Source of the DNA: Pleurostoma richardsiae
Lineage: Eukaryota > Ascomycota > Sordariomycetes > Calosphaeriales > Pleurostomataceae
Assembly (NCBI GenBank): GCA_030052745.1
Contig: JANBVO010000011.1
Coordinates: forward strand, 1-64,000
Reading direction: 5' to 3'
DNA length: 64,000 nt
Below, one piece after another: positions 34,301 through 46,390 of this stretch. Each line of letters starts with the position of its first letter. Within the stretch, counting starts at the first letter, position 1. A model generated the notes under the pieces. It saw only the letters and a program-made list of their open reading frames with translations. It was not told where the DNA came from and did not search any database. A program made the translations under genes and the position numbers.

Positions 34301-34790
34301 GGCGCGTGATAGCTTCCAACCGCACATATCCCGTGGTCTTGAGGCGCTCCTGGCGACCCGGTCGTGCTATGACGCCCGCACGCACATCGTGGCTGGCCTC
34401 GAGCTCCTCGCCGACGAGCTCGTGACTATCGGCGACGCTCAGGAGATTGCGACAGTGCTCACGAAGCGCCTGTCGGGTCTGGACATGGACTCCGCTCCCG
34501 GATGCCGGTCTCTCAGCATGGGCCTGCACATGCTCGGTGAGATGATCGAAGCGCGGGCAGCGTTCATGCCTACGGACGCGGAGCTTTCAAACATGACGGT
34601 GTTATGCAGCCGATGCCTCGAGTCGAGCGAGTCGGCGGTGCGCATGGACGCTGTCTTGCTCTGCGTGGCGCTGCACGCGCGGGTGGGTGATACGCGCTTC
34701 TGGGATTTCATGAAGGGCGTGCGGGACGATCCCAAGAGTCTGATCACGTATTACATTGTCAAGAGGCAGAGGGAGGCTTCGACTGCTTGA
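31328..34790 (+). CDS. stu1: CLASP-family microtubule protein Stu1
   Basis: Microtubule plus-end and spindle protein of the CLASP family, 1092 residues in four exons (31328-31792, 31865-31983, 32039-32944, 33002-34790). The N-terminal TOG-like helical repeat array (ADKITDPQVTNLLTILRADA onwards) and a second array (about residues 280-490, with RESEHNWLKREESITKLRRL, the CLASP_N signature) are followed by a long basic Ser/Pro/Thr-rich linker with repeated TPK and SSP motifs. This is the expected microtubule-binding region. A C-terminal helical domain (LDVHGFRKLQGIIRDN to the end) closes the protein. The chosen start MADKITDPQ is the first ATG of the conserved part. The frame stays open for about 340 bases upstream, but that sequence looks like leader. 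Confidence 0.9.
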
Positions 34791-37700
34791 TGCCCCTTCT
34801 CTTTCAGAGAGTGTCTTCTCGGCTCAGCGATCGCGTTCCTTTTCTAGCCTCTGGAGTTGAGCATATGCTAGCGTCATGGCGTCTTGAGTGGTACCCGGTG
34901 TCCTCGGATTCGGCAGGGGAAAAGGGGAAAGGGGTGTTTAAGGCTAGATTTTCGGGGTCCCCAAGACCAAGGCACGCATTCCTCTTTCTAGAAGGGCAAT
35001 TCAGGATCGCCTATTCTAGCCATGGCGTTGTCTTAAGCATAGTTGTCGTTGTAATGATGGTATTTTGTGTTCTGGCATTACTCTTGGCAGCCTTGGTAGA
35101 ACTTTGAAACATCGCCTCCCAACATCATTTTGATCTTCCACCAGCCCGTTGTTGACTCGAGCCGTGCGCTCTATGTTTCGATCCTGCAGCTTCATCCTTA
35201 GCTGTCCCTGGGGCTGAGTCTATCGTCTGTCTCTTGTTTGTGCCGAGGCTAATTATAAGGTAGATATCATCTCCTCGCGCAGCGCCGGGGTTTGTCCACA
35301 TCATACCGAGAGGCCGACCGTTCATCGCCGAGCTTCGCGAAAGCCAGGTCGATCGCCCTCGCTAAGAGACGTCTCTGATCCCCGACACCAGCGGTCCAGT
35401 GACGAGACGTCATTTTAAAGAGTCGTGAAGCTAACGGATGCGGGCGTCACATCGGAAGAGACGGAGTGCAGCAGTCAATAAACTATACAGATTACATCTC
35501 GTTACTGGCCGGCCGTCTCTCGGCGGTACAGTACATGAGATCTCAAGAGTTCTTTGGTGAATCGATCATCGCTCATCTAATATCCCCTTTTTGACAGCTG
35601 CCCGATCCGTATGTACTCAAATTAGAGGCCCCCCCCTGCCCAAGGGTCCTCCTGTCCAGAAATAGCTGGGCTTGCTCTGCTAGCCTAGCAAGCTTGGTTC
35701 CTTTTTGATTAGCGTGGGGATGGAGATGGCGCAACGCGTTGTCGATCATCTCCCAGGTTGTTCTACGGTGTACTTTCCCGGACCGTACGGAGGATCGGTC
35801 TTGTTGCGCCAGTGTCGACTGTGAAAGCGCGATCCCGGAGAAAATGTGATGAATGACGACGGCTTGTCTCGTATGCCTTATGCAGATTAATGTCTCGGTA
35901 TATGAGTGAGACCGCTAGCCCAGTCAGCACAAAATAAATGAATTGCTATCTGTGCACAAAAGACACCCGCGGAAGATTCACACATCGGAGATCTTGGGGT
36001 CGGGAAGTGCTGGCGAACAGACATGACCGGGCCCCTGAAAATGCCCCAACGAACCGGTGCGTGCGTCTCCGCTCTAGGCGCGGGACGATCATGAACGTCT
36101 ATGCGTCGTTGAGGTAGAGCACCGGACTGAGCGCCGGGCAACGGTGGAGGCCAGAAGCAGGTGTTTGTGAGACGGGACTCGCAGCCGCGTCACGCGGGCC
36201 TCCCGCCTCTTGGAAATGAAAGGAGAACCCAGGGCTGAGGATCGGGCTTCCCGCCCAGTGTATCAAGAGGCGACCCAGACGCTCGTCTCAGGGGAAGAGG
36301 CGGTCTACAGGATCCGCTGTCGTCAGAGAATGCGGGAAGACGCGCCGGCGGCTGCTTCCTGCTTCTTTACCCAGGAACCTGGGACGCATTCGCTGCGACC
36401 CAGAAGCAAGGAAGCAAGGGGGAGGATGCGTCCATCACACCTGTTGGCACGGTGTCGCGGCGGATCCTGCAGCTGTTTCTGCTGGGGCAGCATGAGGCGC
36501 ACTGACATTGCGCGGGGGATAAGCGTGCTGCCGCATGTAGATACGGAGCACTCCGCACCAAGCTGAAGAAGCACTGCAACCTACGCCTTGTCCATAATGT
36601 CCTCTACGTTCCGTACTGTGTCTGGTCGGGTTGTGGAGCTGTACGGAGTACGCTGACCGGAAAGCCGATGGAACAATCGGTCTTGAGAAGAAGCGGATAC
36701 GGAAGAGTGATACGTAGCAGATTTGAGCACGCCAAATAGAATCTGAAACGCGCGCAACCTCGAGAGGAGTGAGACAGAGCCTAGGCTGTCGGCTTGACGT
36801 AGCCTTGACAGGAACAGGCTTAGCTGGTGCAGGAGCTTCCAGCAATCAGAGCGTACCGGACGCCCTCCATAGGAGGCAAACGTAAAGACCTCTCAACGTG
36901 TGTCCGTGTAAGTGGATGAAGAATCAAAATCGGTGGTAGAGCCGAGGTACGCAAGGCAGTAAGCACAGCCCGCCCGTAGCTCGAAAAAAGGCCGTTTATG
37001 TATTTGAAACGGCACGACGTCAAGTTAACAGGTGCCGCGATATGTTCCGCCGTCCCTTTCGGGAGCCTTGTCATCTTGACGCGTCGACTTTTGTTGCGTT
37101 GCAGCTCGCTGCAAGGGGCGCCAAGGCACACACCGATTGCTTCTGCTTCCTCTCTCCATGATCCCCTCCCGGATAGCGAGGATCGCCGGCATGGATTCAG
37201 TGGCTTTTTTCATGCGGATAATGGATCGAGACCGGGGCCAGACCCTCGAAAAAGAGGATCGTTTCACTCAATTTGAAACCGCCTAGCACGACAGCGGGCA
37301 AGGGTCATCGTGCCGTGTGCCCTGCTATATCGCAGGCCAGTTAAGGCCAGCCCACGGCGTCTTTAAGCTGACAACAGCCGAGAAATGAAGGAAACCGCCA
37401 AACAGATGGACGTCAGTAGACAGGATCTTGCGCTCTCGGCGTGGGAATCACCGTACTCGGCAGGCCCGAGGAATGTTGCGAAAGCCTCTCGAATCGCCCC
37501 CGGGGCCGGGGTCGCTTCTCTCCTGTCTGCTCACCTCTCCACAGTTCGATGGTGCTGACCAACGCCTGCGTTCGGTGGCGGAGGAGCCATCGGCATATAT
37601 GCCAGCATTTCTTGCCTGGGTGGGCTTGGTGACATGGTGATATTTGTGATCATTGCTTAGAAAGCCGGCGGACAAGTGGTGTTGTGTGCTCTCAGCGAGC

Positions 37701-38444
37701 CTATGGTACCTTCCCACCTATTCTGGGTTGGCCGCCAAGTGCCTCATGGCCTTCTCTGTTTGCATGGTTGCAGGTCCAGCTGCTGCAAGGTCTGCGCGAT
37801 GGAGGCGCAGTCCCCCCGATGAGCATCGAGAGAGGCTGCCGGCGCTGCTGCTGATAGGAGGAATGCTTGGGTCACTAACGGCGGAGGTGGTGGACAGCCA
37901 TTCCAGGCCTGGTGCAAGGGCGGCCGTCATCACGTCGCTGGCAGCGGGAGCCAGTCAAAGGGCAAAAAAGCGCGAAACGAACTCTGCTCTGTGATTTGCC
38001 GCACCCCAAGGAGGACCGCATCCCACACCTACCTAGTTAGCCTTTTTGAGGACAAGGAGAACAAAGGGAACGAGGTGCAGCATTTGTGGAAGCTTGACTG
38101 CACCGAGTCAGCGCCTGTCGGCTCCTGTCGTGAAGTTGTGAATACTGTGGCAGGTCCGGCGGAGACAAAGACGCCCGTGCAAGGATCACACACCGTACAT
38201 ACTGTACACCCACAAGTCGGTGTACACCGTACGGAGGGTGTGCGCTGTGTGTGTCGTGAGACGACGCCGTCTTCCTTCAGGGGTTAAAGTCCGGCCTGGA
38301 GGCGCACTGCCGGTACCACGCCGTTTATTCTGACGCTGGGCCCCTGATGCTAGCACCATTAGCAGCCTGCTAGTCCGGCACTGCCATGGATACTACAGAG
38401 TGCGCATTCTCGGTGCGTGGATTGGAGGTTGCACGTATTACTCG

Positions 38445-38455
38445 GTACTCCGTAC
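38445..38455. repeat. recurrent intergenic word GTACTCCGTAC
   Basis: An 11-base word found again in reverse complement at 36641-36651 and 22242-22252. Its 9-base core TACTCCGTA (or TACGGAGTA) recurs at 9701, 12864 and, with one further base, 53615. It lies mostly outside genes. Confidence 0.55.
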
Positions 38456-39090
38456 CTATTGTTGAGTTGCCGTCAATAGAAGAAAAGGAGCTGAGGTGAA
38501 TGGGCTGCTCTGCCTGTGCCTTATTCAGGATATCTGGCGCGCTGGGTACGTGATATTGTACCCGAGACAATCGAATGTACCTCCTGCCCTTACATAAAAC
38601 GGGATATTTTTCTCCATTGTGCAGATTGCACGTATCCGGCACTTTGAATAACGTGCCGGGTGCCTTGTGAATTGATGGGAGGTACTTTGTCTTGACAGCA
38701 GGTACCTGAGGTAAGGTACCCTGGATTGACAGGCTCCTGGCTGCAACATTAGCACCAAAATGCCAACCCGCTCTTGGTACGGAGTCTCCTCCCAGTGTCA
38801 GTTGTGCGCCTTGCTGGCCCCCATCCGAAACCAAAACCAAATCACATCGCTGCTGCAGAGCAAACAAACATCCGTGCGATTCCTCCACGTCCTCAGCCAG
38901 CACCGCCTGGAACAATCGATTACGTCCGCGTCCTCCATCCGCCGTCGCGACCTCCAATGTCGCCGTAGCCGTGTGTGTTGGCGCCTTTCATCACATCCTC
39001 CACCTCAATCAGGTCCTGCCTTTCATGAAAGTCGCCCTCGCACCGGCTGCTGCCAGTCGCTAGGCCATCATCGCCCTCACACCAGCAACG

Positions 39091-39120
39091 GCAAAGGCAC
39101 AGGCACAGGCACAGGCACAC
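39091..39120 (+). repeat. GGCACA microsatellite in 5' leader
   Basis: About four tandem copies of a six-base unit (GGCACA with small variation) lie some 40 bases before the ATG of the LIM-RhoGAP gene, within its probable 5' leader. Confidence 0.7.
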
Positions 39121-39153
39121 GGATCGGCGAGCGTCTCCTCGACAGACACCATC

Positions 39154-42100
39154 ATGGCGGCCATGGACGACTATCTGGATAGTCCCATGGACAGTGAGGA
39201 CGTCTTTCCTTGCAAAGGATGCGGAGAGGTGAGTAAATGCACATCCTCCCTCTCTACTCTGACAGATGCAGACATCCCCCCAATCTGCAGCTCTAGGTAC
39301 TGACAAGCCTCATCGCTACAGATCCTAGAGGAGGGCAAAGCATTCGAGCTCGGTATGTCCACACGACCATCCTCAGCTTCTACGCCGAGATCGTATCTCC
39401 ATCAGCAGAACGCTCCTCTCTCCCTTTCCCATCCCCCGACTGTGATGAAGTTGTTGTCACTCACCCATCTTGGCACATGTCCACCGACAACTCTCGAGCC
39501 CGACCAAGTATCCGCAATGGACGCAGCTAACTCTTTTCTAGCCGGGAATCGATGGCATCTCAACTGCTTCCGGTGTAATACCTGCGGAACGTTACTCGAT
39601 TCCGATGCGAACTTACTCCTCCTCGGGGACGGCTCTCTGATATGTAACAACTGCACCTACAGCTGCAGCGCCTGCGGAAACAAGATCGAAGACCTCGCCA
39701 TTCTCACCGGCGATCAGGCCTTCTGTGCCACGTGTTTCCGCTGCCGCAACTGCAAGCGGAAGATTGAGAATCTACGATATGCGCGGACATCACAGGGCAT
39801 ATTCTGTATGAGCTGCCACGAGTCACTCATGGCAAGACGGAGAAAGAAGTCAAAAGCGGCTGCTCAGGCCAAGGCGCGGGAGAAAGACAATTCCCCTATG
39901 CTCGTAGAGAAGTCCCTTCCAGCTCTGCCACCAAACGCCATCCCTCCCAATGCTTTCTCCAACGACCGTGTCTCCCCGGAATCTGACACCCCTACCGAAC
40001 TGTCGCCTCGACCTAGACCGGCATATCCAAGGGCCGACTCAGATTCAAGGAGCAGCTCCCGGCCAGCGCGATCGCCCGAGAGGCCTTCAGAGAAGGAAGG
40101 CGGGCTCGGGTTGCCTGCTTCGAACTACCGAAACAACAGGAACAGTGCGATGTTCGCAGCACCGCCTGACAACAACGGCGTCGACATGGACACCTTCTTC
40201 ATTCCAGTAGCTCTGGACCCGAGCCCTGCGCCCATCACGTCGCCTAGGTCGACATCGGAGACTATCCCGGACCCGAGCAGAAAACAGGAGAAAGATTACT
40301 TCAACATCCCCAAGGCTGCTGCCACGGGCGACAGGAAGAGCGATTCTCAGGCTTCGACACCCCACATTGCATTCCAAGAAAAAGGACGCAAAACTTCTTC
40401 AGAACACGAGAAGTCGACGACTGAGAAGGTCACCCGCAGACTTTCCAAGTCTTCACGGTCAGAAAAGAATATCCCGCCCAAAGCGTCCCCTGCTGCCGCG
40501 GACGAGAGGGGTCAGAAAGAGTTCAAGCTTCAAGATGCACCCAAGAGCAAGAAACTTGTTAGCTCGAGAAGCCCATCGCAGGCAAGCAACAATGTCGAAA
40601 ACGGAACGCCCAAGGGCAGCAACGGACTACCCAGGAAGGAAACCACTTCCAATGGTGCCGAGACGGAGAAGATTGCCTCGCCAAGAGCCTCCCAGGATAC
40701 GCGCTTCAAGGAAAGCGAGGGTGCACGCCGCTCGGTGGAGTCGGCGTCTGACGCAGGCAAGACTGATGTGACCCCGAAGACGATCGCTAGAAAACAGCTG
40801 CCGCCGACGGCTGCGTCGCGTAATGGTATGTCTATCTTTATTTGTCCCCTCGCCTTTTCGGCGCCGTCTCTAATAGATGACAGTAAACGGCAAGCCGGCC
40901 ACAGGTCCTGCCGGAACAAAGGCTGCCGGCTCTGAAGACCTCGTGCCACCTCCGCGGCCGGGAATGGAGCATAAACTGAGCGATACGTATATGCAGCCGA
41001 GAGCTCCTCCTCAGCCGCCATCCCATGCTGCTGGAAAGGAATCTGTCAGCACCAATAGTGATGTGACATCGCCTAAGGTATCTCCCAAACTGCCTCGGTG
41101 GAGCGCTACCGGAGACTTCAGTATGGACGAAGATATGGCGCGGATCCTTGGGACTGATGAAGGCTCCTCATCCATCCTACGTCGCGTTTCCAATGCAGTC
41201 AGACATGGTCGGACCGCTAGCACCGAGTCAAGCAACCATCCGACGCGCATGGGGCATGCTAGGAGTGTGAGCGAGACCACCCGGGGAACAGGCTCACCTC
41301 GATGGCCCAAGACCCCAACGGCAGCAAACGGACACGCTCACGACATTAGCAGCCCCATATCCGTTTCCGGGGCAGCACATGATGATCCAGCGTTCTTGAA
41401 GAGGCAACTGCGGAACTCTGAGCAGCGAGTCGCAGAGCTGGAACGGCAGTTCCACTCCGAAAAGGACCTCAAAGACCTGAACGAGAGGCTGGTGGAGAAG
41501 CGCAAGACAGTCTCGGTTCTCGACACGCAGACAGAAATCATGATCCGGCAGCTCGAGGTTCTTGCTGGCTATGTGGAGCGGGCCAAGGACACCAAGCGAC
41601 CGATTGACCCTCGTGACCTAGAGGAATCGGCCATCAAGGAGTTTGTGCAGAAGCTGGATAAAGTCAAACAGTCAATGACCGCTGCGATCGAGCAACTCCA
41701 TGCGGAGCGGGACGAGCTTGTCGAGGAGAAAGACAAGGCCATCGCGGACAGGGACCGTGCTCTTTTGGAATTTGAGCAGCTCTCTTCCAAGAATGCGCAA
41801 CTGGCGGACATGAACAATGATCTCACGCACCAAATCCAGGAGCGCTTCAAGTCTCAGATTGGCACTGACATCAAGTCCCCGAACGGCCTGCACATATACC
41901 AGGGCCACAAGGGCGTGTCTAGCGCTTCAATCAATCTCGACTCATCGAGCATCCAGACCGGAGCCACGCTGATTAGCACCGACGTCGATGAGCCCGTCCT
42001 GGAAGCCGGCCCAACTGTTGTCAACATCCGAAAGGGGCAGGTCAAGAAGTTCAACTGGAAGAAGGGCTCGAAGACTATGGCCCAGAACCTCTCCAAGGGT

Positions 42101-43104
42101 GTCAATCGTGCAGTCGTTGCTTTCCAGCAGCAGCAACAGGCAGAACGTGAGCGCATGCACGGAGCAGGTTTGAATGGCGACAACATCGGGCTTCCCTACA
42201 ACATGACTGTGACCCAGGCGGAGGCCCCCGTTATTGTCTCTCATATTCCTCCTCCCAATGCGGGACAGAATCGTATGCCCCCTGAAGGCCAACAAGCCAG
42301 CTTTAGGTTCTTTGGTAAGAAGGGCACGATGCCGAAGTCCGCCTCCACGGCCAACATCTCTACTCCTACAATTGCGGAAGCGCCTGCTACACTGTTCGGT
42401 TCGGATCTTGTGGAGAGAGCCGACTACGAGCGCCGTCAAATTCCGAGTGTGGTGACCCGCTGTATCGAAGAGGTTGAATTGAGAGGCATGGATGTCGAAG
42501 GCATCTACCGGAAGACCGGAGGAAACTCTCAGGTCAAGATGATCCAGGAAGGATTCGACAAGAGCGAAGATTTCGATATTTCGGATCCGTCGATTGACAT
42601 CACGGCCGTCACGAGCGTCCTGAAGCAGTACTTCCGGAAGCTGCCGACTCCCTTGCTGACATTCGACGTCTATGATCGTATTCTTGAATCCAACTGTGAG
42701 TTCACACAAACACGTCATGTCACGTCACGTCACGCTGCTTGATGCTAACCTGGCTTTCATATAGCTGTTACGGACGACACGGAGCGTTGCGCTCACCTGA
42801 GAGCAACAGTCAACATGCTGCCGCAGAAGCACCGCGACTGTCTGGAATTCCTCATGTTCCACCTTGCGCGGGTAGCTAGCCGCGAGTCAGAGAACCTGGT
42901 ATGTCTACACATTCGTCGCAGATGCGTGAGGACGATCATCTTCTAACGTAGCTGCAGATGTCACCGAAAAACCTTGCTGTAGTATTTGCCCCTACGATCA
43001 TGAGGGACCACAGCCTTGAGAGAGAAATGAGCGACATGCACTCGAAGAACATCGCAGTGCAATTTGTCATCGAGCATAGCAACGAGATATTCTCCGAGGC
43101 ATAG
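39154..43104 (+). CDS. LIM-domain RhoGAP, Rga1/Rga2 type
   Basis: GTPase-activating protein for Rho/Cdc42-type GTPases, 1160 residues in six exons: 39154-39228, 39322-39352, 39542-40825, 40884-42695, 42765-42898 and 42958-43104. All phases agree. Two LIM domains lie at about residues 20-72 (CKGCGEILEEGKAFEL joined to AGNRWHLNCFRC) and 75-135 (CSACGNKIEDLAI, CFRCRNCKRKIE), each with the Cys/His spacing for two zincs. A long Ser/Pro-rich region follows, then a coiled coil at about 660-790. The RhoGAP domain lies at about 980-1155, with the arginine finger in GIYRKTGG (about R1006). The two-LIM plus C-terminal GAP layout fits Rga1/Rga2 rather than three-LIM Lrg1. Exon two is only 31 nt and completes LIM one. 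Confidence 0.93.
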
Positions 43105-44148
43105 AGAGCCTCGCGAGACAGCTACCGATACAGCATGCCCATCAGCCAGCGGTACCGATACTCGTATGATGGCCTTCGACGACCTGTACATACCCCGACC
43201 ACCCAGTTTTACCGGCGAGGGGCGTTTATATAGCGGAAGAATTGTGCGATTCCCATTCTCCATGCGACTGACTTTCGCTGCGTTGGTCATTCTGCTTCCG
43301 CATCTTGTCATGCGTTCCCCCGTGTTCTCACATCCACCATCCATCGAACGACTTGACGACCAGCTACTCCGAGACGCGAGCCTCGGGGTAGTCTTTTCCT
43401 TTCCTTTCTATTGTGGCTTGCGGACTTCGCGGTAGGACATTTAATGATATCCATTTTCCCTTTTGCCTCCCCTGCGGGAGGGATACCTGTATGAACTTTC
43501 TGATAGCTTTCTGTTCCTCCGGCCAGGCGATGCTCGTGCATGGAGGCCGGGGAGGAGACATAAGAAATACAGCTGGTTCCTGGCGCCTCCCCGCTATTTC
43601 AAGGAGTGTGTGCTGCCCATTCGTTTGAATATGGCTCGTGGCGGCGTGCCCAGACGGCGTGACGCAATGCACGCGGCGGAGGAGGTGGTGCCCACTGTGC
43701 TGCGCCGTGGGCGAAGGAGCTTGCTATGTATCAGCTGGTGAATTTTCAAGGGGTCAAGATCATTTGCGGTGCGGCGCGTTTGATGACTATGCTCGTACTC
43801 TATCTGAGAGACGAGTGACTTGCTCGTCTTGCCAACGGGGGCAAGACATAGTGACAGAAGATTGTCAGTCAAATGCGACGAATGTTCCGCTACGGAAGCT
43901 GTCTAGTATTCTCACCAGCTTTCTCCCCGTGATACTAAGGGATCATCATGCCCACTTGGAGAAATGCACTCTCCCTTTTCTTTGGACGCAAATGCAATTC
44001 CTCGCCGAAGCGTAGCAACCCGAACAGTACTCTCCTACCAACCAAGGGTATCTTCCTCCCTTTCACAGCCGTTCCTCCAGCCTTCACACGACCACATACC
44101 GTATACCTCATCGATTCTCCTAGCCTTATGATATTTTCCCACGTCCGT
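43105..44148. other. intergenic between convergent genes
   Basis: 3' flanks of the LIM-RhoGAP (+) and fyv7 (-) genes. Short frames without recognisable character were seen. Confidence 0.55.
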
Positions 44149-44965
44149 TCACCTCCCATCCCCGACCATCCTCTTCACCTTCTCCAGCAGCACCACGCTC
44201 TCCCGCCCCAGCTTCCGCTGCTGCGGCCTCCCCCCCCTGCCGGCGCCCCCGCCCTGCCGCACCCCGGGCCGCGCCTTGGCCATCTGCCGCCGGCGCCGCT
44301 CCCGCTCCGCCAGCGCCCGCTGCTTCTCCTCCTCGCGCCGGCGCCGCTCCGCCGCGCGCTCCTCCGCCTGCCGCTTCTTCTCCTCGGCGGCGGCGAGCGC
44401 CTTGTCGTAGTAGCCTGGCCGGTTCCTGTCCCTGCGCGAGCGGTGGCGGGGCCGGTCGTGGGACGTGTCCGCCGCCGAGGGTCTGTCCTCGTCGCTGGCG
44501 CCGGGGTGTGAGGGGGAGTCGGAGTCTGGGTCGGGGTTGAGCATGGCCTGGCGGGAGGGGTGGATCTCGGGAGAAGCCTCGCGGGCGGGCTTGTCTACTT
44601 TGCTGGCATCGTCTGCGTCACTGTCCGCGCGGGCGGGGGACTGCTCCTGGGCGGGAGCCGAGGACGATGGTGTAGCGGCAGGTAGCGTCTGCTGCTCCTG
44701 GGCCTTGACCTTGGCGTAGGCTTTCTTGACCTTGGCTTTGTGGATGAGGGTCTTCTTGATCTTCGTCACTGTGTCGCGCGGAAACGTTAGCAAGCGTTGG
44801 CCGGTGGGAGGAGTAGACGGTAAGGGCAGGGAGGCAGCTACCTTTCCGTCGCCAGGGGCCGTCGGGAAGGTTGTCTGGGCCGACACGGAAGCCGCGCCGG
44901 GGCTTCTTGGATGCCGGGGAGGCGGCAGAGGGGTCCGCGTCCTCGATGGGGCGTTTGGCGGCCAT
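44149..44965 (-). CDS. fyv7: rRNA-processing protein Fyv7
   Basis: Nucleolar protein of the Fyv7 family (PF08524), needed for early processing of the small-subunit rRNA precursor in yeast. Two exons (44965-44842 and 44768-44149) give 247 residues. The first exon is basic (MAAKRPIEDADPSAASPASK, then KKPRRGFRVGPDNLPDGPWR). The splice restores KVTKIKKTLIHKAKVKKAYA, the family core motif. The C-terminal half is a highly charged helix with a KKRQAEERAAERRRREEEKQ block and ends in a basic GRGGRPQQRK stretch. The family is usually 150-250 residues, so the length is normal. Strong GC bias gives a long spurious frame across the gene and its upstream region in another phase. Confidence 0.87.
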
Positions 44966-46390
44966 TGTCCTAGGATGGCGAGGGACTTGGGAATTAGAGG
45001 AGGGATATTGGGATTGTCTGGCGGTGTGTAGGAGCTTCTGACCCCCTCGAGTCGGCGATGCGTGGTGGTTGGCCGTGGCCCAAACAAACGTACCGTCGAG
45101 TACTGCTCGCCTCACCGGTGGTGGATGGAAACTTTTTTTCTGCCCTTCACACCGTCGCCTGTGTCGGTCCGGCTCTTCAGGGGTGGGGCCTGGCGGGTCG
45201 GGGTGCCGGGAGCCGGCAGCGGCGGTCAGGAGTTTAAGTGCTACCTTAGGTAGGTACCTATCCTTAATAATCGACTCCGAGCACGACAAAACAACTGGTT
45301 CGCATGTGTTTCTCTCCAACAAGCTTCCTGTTTCATCCTCCTGCATGTCAAAATGGTGTCCCACCACAGACCGTGGCGTGAGAGAGGGAAAGACAGAGAA
45401 AGGGACAAGATGAGCTGGCAGTACAACAAGGTATGTGCAGTGCACGCAGCCACGAAGGTCCCTGAGCTGAGCTGCGATGGGCCTCTGATGCTTGCTGCCC
45501 GATAAGATATGGCGCTGGCGCTGGCGCTGGTGCATCTTGTGCTTGACGCACTGTACGGAGAAGGGAAGGCGGTGGATCAGAGGACAGCAGATCCCGACGC
45601 TAAAACACATCATCAATGGATGGATCGCTGACGTTTTGGTGTCAAAGGGGCCTGTCTGGCTAAGCGTCTGGTCTTGTGCCACTGACCACTGTGTGACTCC
45701 CAGACTTTCCGTGTCTCCGCTCTCGGTGCGCCGCCCCAGCTGTCCCTGACCGGCTCTTGGTCGTTGCTACACCAAGTACATGCACCCACCGCGCCTTGAC
45801 TTGTCGTTCTTCGTATATTACAGCCTATTATTAAGGACAAACACCTGACGGGCGAGGCCGGGAAATCCATGCATAGATCCAACTTCGTGACCGGAGTGGG
45901 TGAGGAGCAAAGATTGGCACCCTTCATGTGCAGAAACATGAGCATGAGGTGATAACTGCGCGGCGTTATCATTAGGGATCGGTCCCGCCGCGAACAGCCA
46001 CCAGGAGGAGGGACCTGACTCACCAGAACGTCAAACGTCAATCTTGGCTCTGTCGTTTTGTGTATTTCTCACTCTCTCTCTCTTTTTGACCTATCAACCA
46101 TACAAGTAACCGAAACAGAACTGGACCCGCGAGGACCCTCAGAGACAAAGGAAGCAACGCCAGCCTCGGCTCGGGGGGACCTGCCGGAGGACAGCAACGC
46201 TTACACCCGAATCGATGACTTGGACCTCCTCCCGACTCTTCACGACGCACCACCACGAAACACAACCTGAAAGCGGCTTCACAACCACCACAGCCTTCCC
46301 TCGCCCACCCAGGTTCTCCCAAAGAACCGCGGGTGGTCAAACCCGGAAACTGGAGCCTGAGAGCCGAACCCATAGAATTGCCATTTCACA
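44966..46390. promoter_or_regulatory. divergent promoter region, fyv7 / Atos-type gene
   Basis: About 1.4 kb between divergent genes. It holds a perfect TAGGTACCTA at 45251-45260, three tandem GGCGCT units at 45511-45528 and a TCTCTC-rich tract at about 46070-46085 in the probable leader of the + strand gene. No gene is supported. Confidence 0.5.
45511..45530 (+). repeat. GGCGCT microsatellite
   Basis: Three perfect tandem copies of GGCGCT followed by a partial one, in the intergenic region upstream of the Atos-type gene. Confidence 0.7.

Larger units (their letters stand above)
34791..39153. other. 4.4-kb gene-poor stretch
   Basis: Longest gap in the window. Open frames of up to 195 codons exist (for example 38370-38957 on -), but none has a recognisable domain and several overlap in different phases. 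The part from 36.5 to 38.8 kb contains several copies of the TACGGAGTA/TACTCCGTA word (36641-36651, 38445-38455) and GGTACC-rich words. The last 400 bases are C-rich and presumably form the leader of the LIM-RhoGAP gene. Confidence 0.5.

Noticed and set aside
34787-35107. 106-codon frame just after the stu1 stop, with a hydrophobic end
   Set aside because: Starts at the stu1 stop codon in the expected 3' untranslated region and matches no family.
38370-38957. 195-codon - strand frame upstream of the LIM-RhoGAP gene
   Set aside because: No recognisable motif, and it overlaps other frames in a region with intergenic repeat words. A gene cannot be excluded but is not supported.
44618-45682. Long open frame (about 354 codons) on the - strand
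   Set aside because: It runs through the first fyv7 exon in another phase and into the upstream region, has no recognisable domain, and is explained by GC-rich shadowing plus chance.
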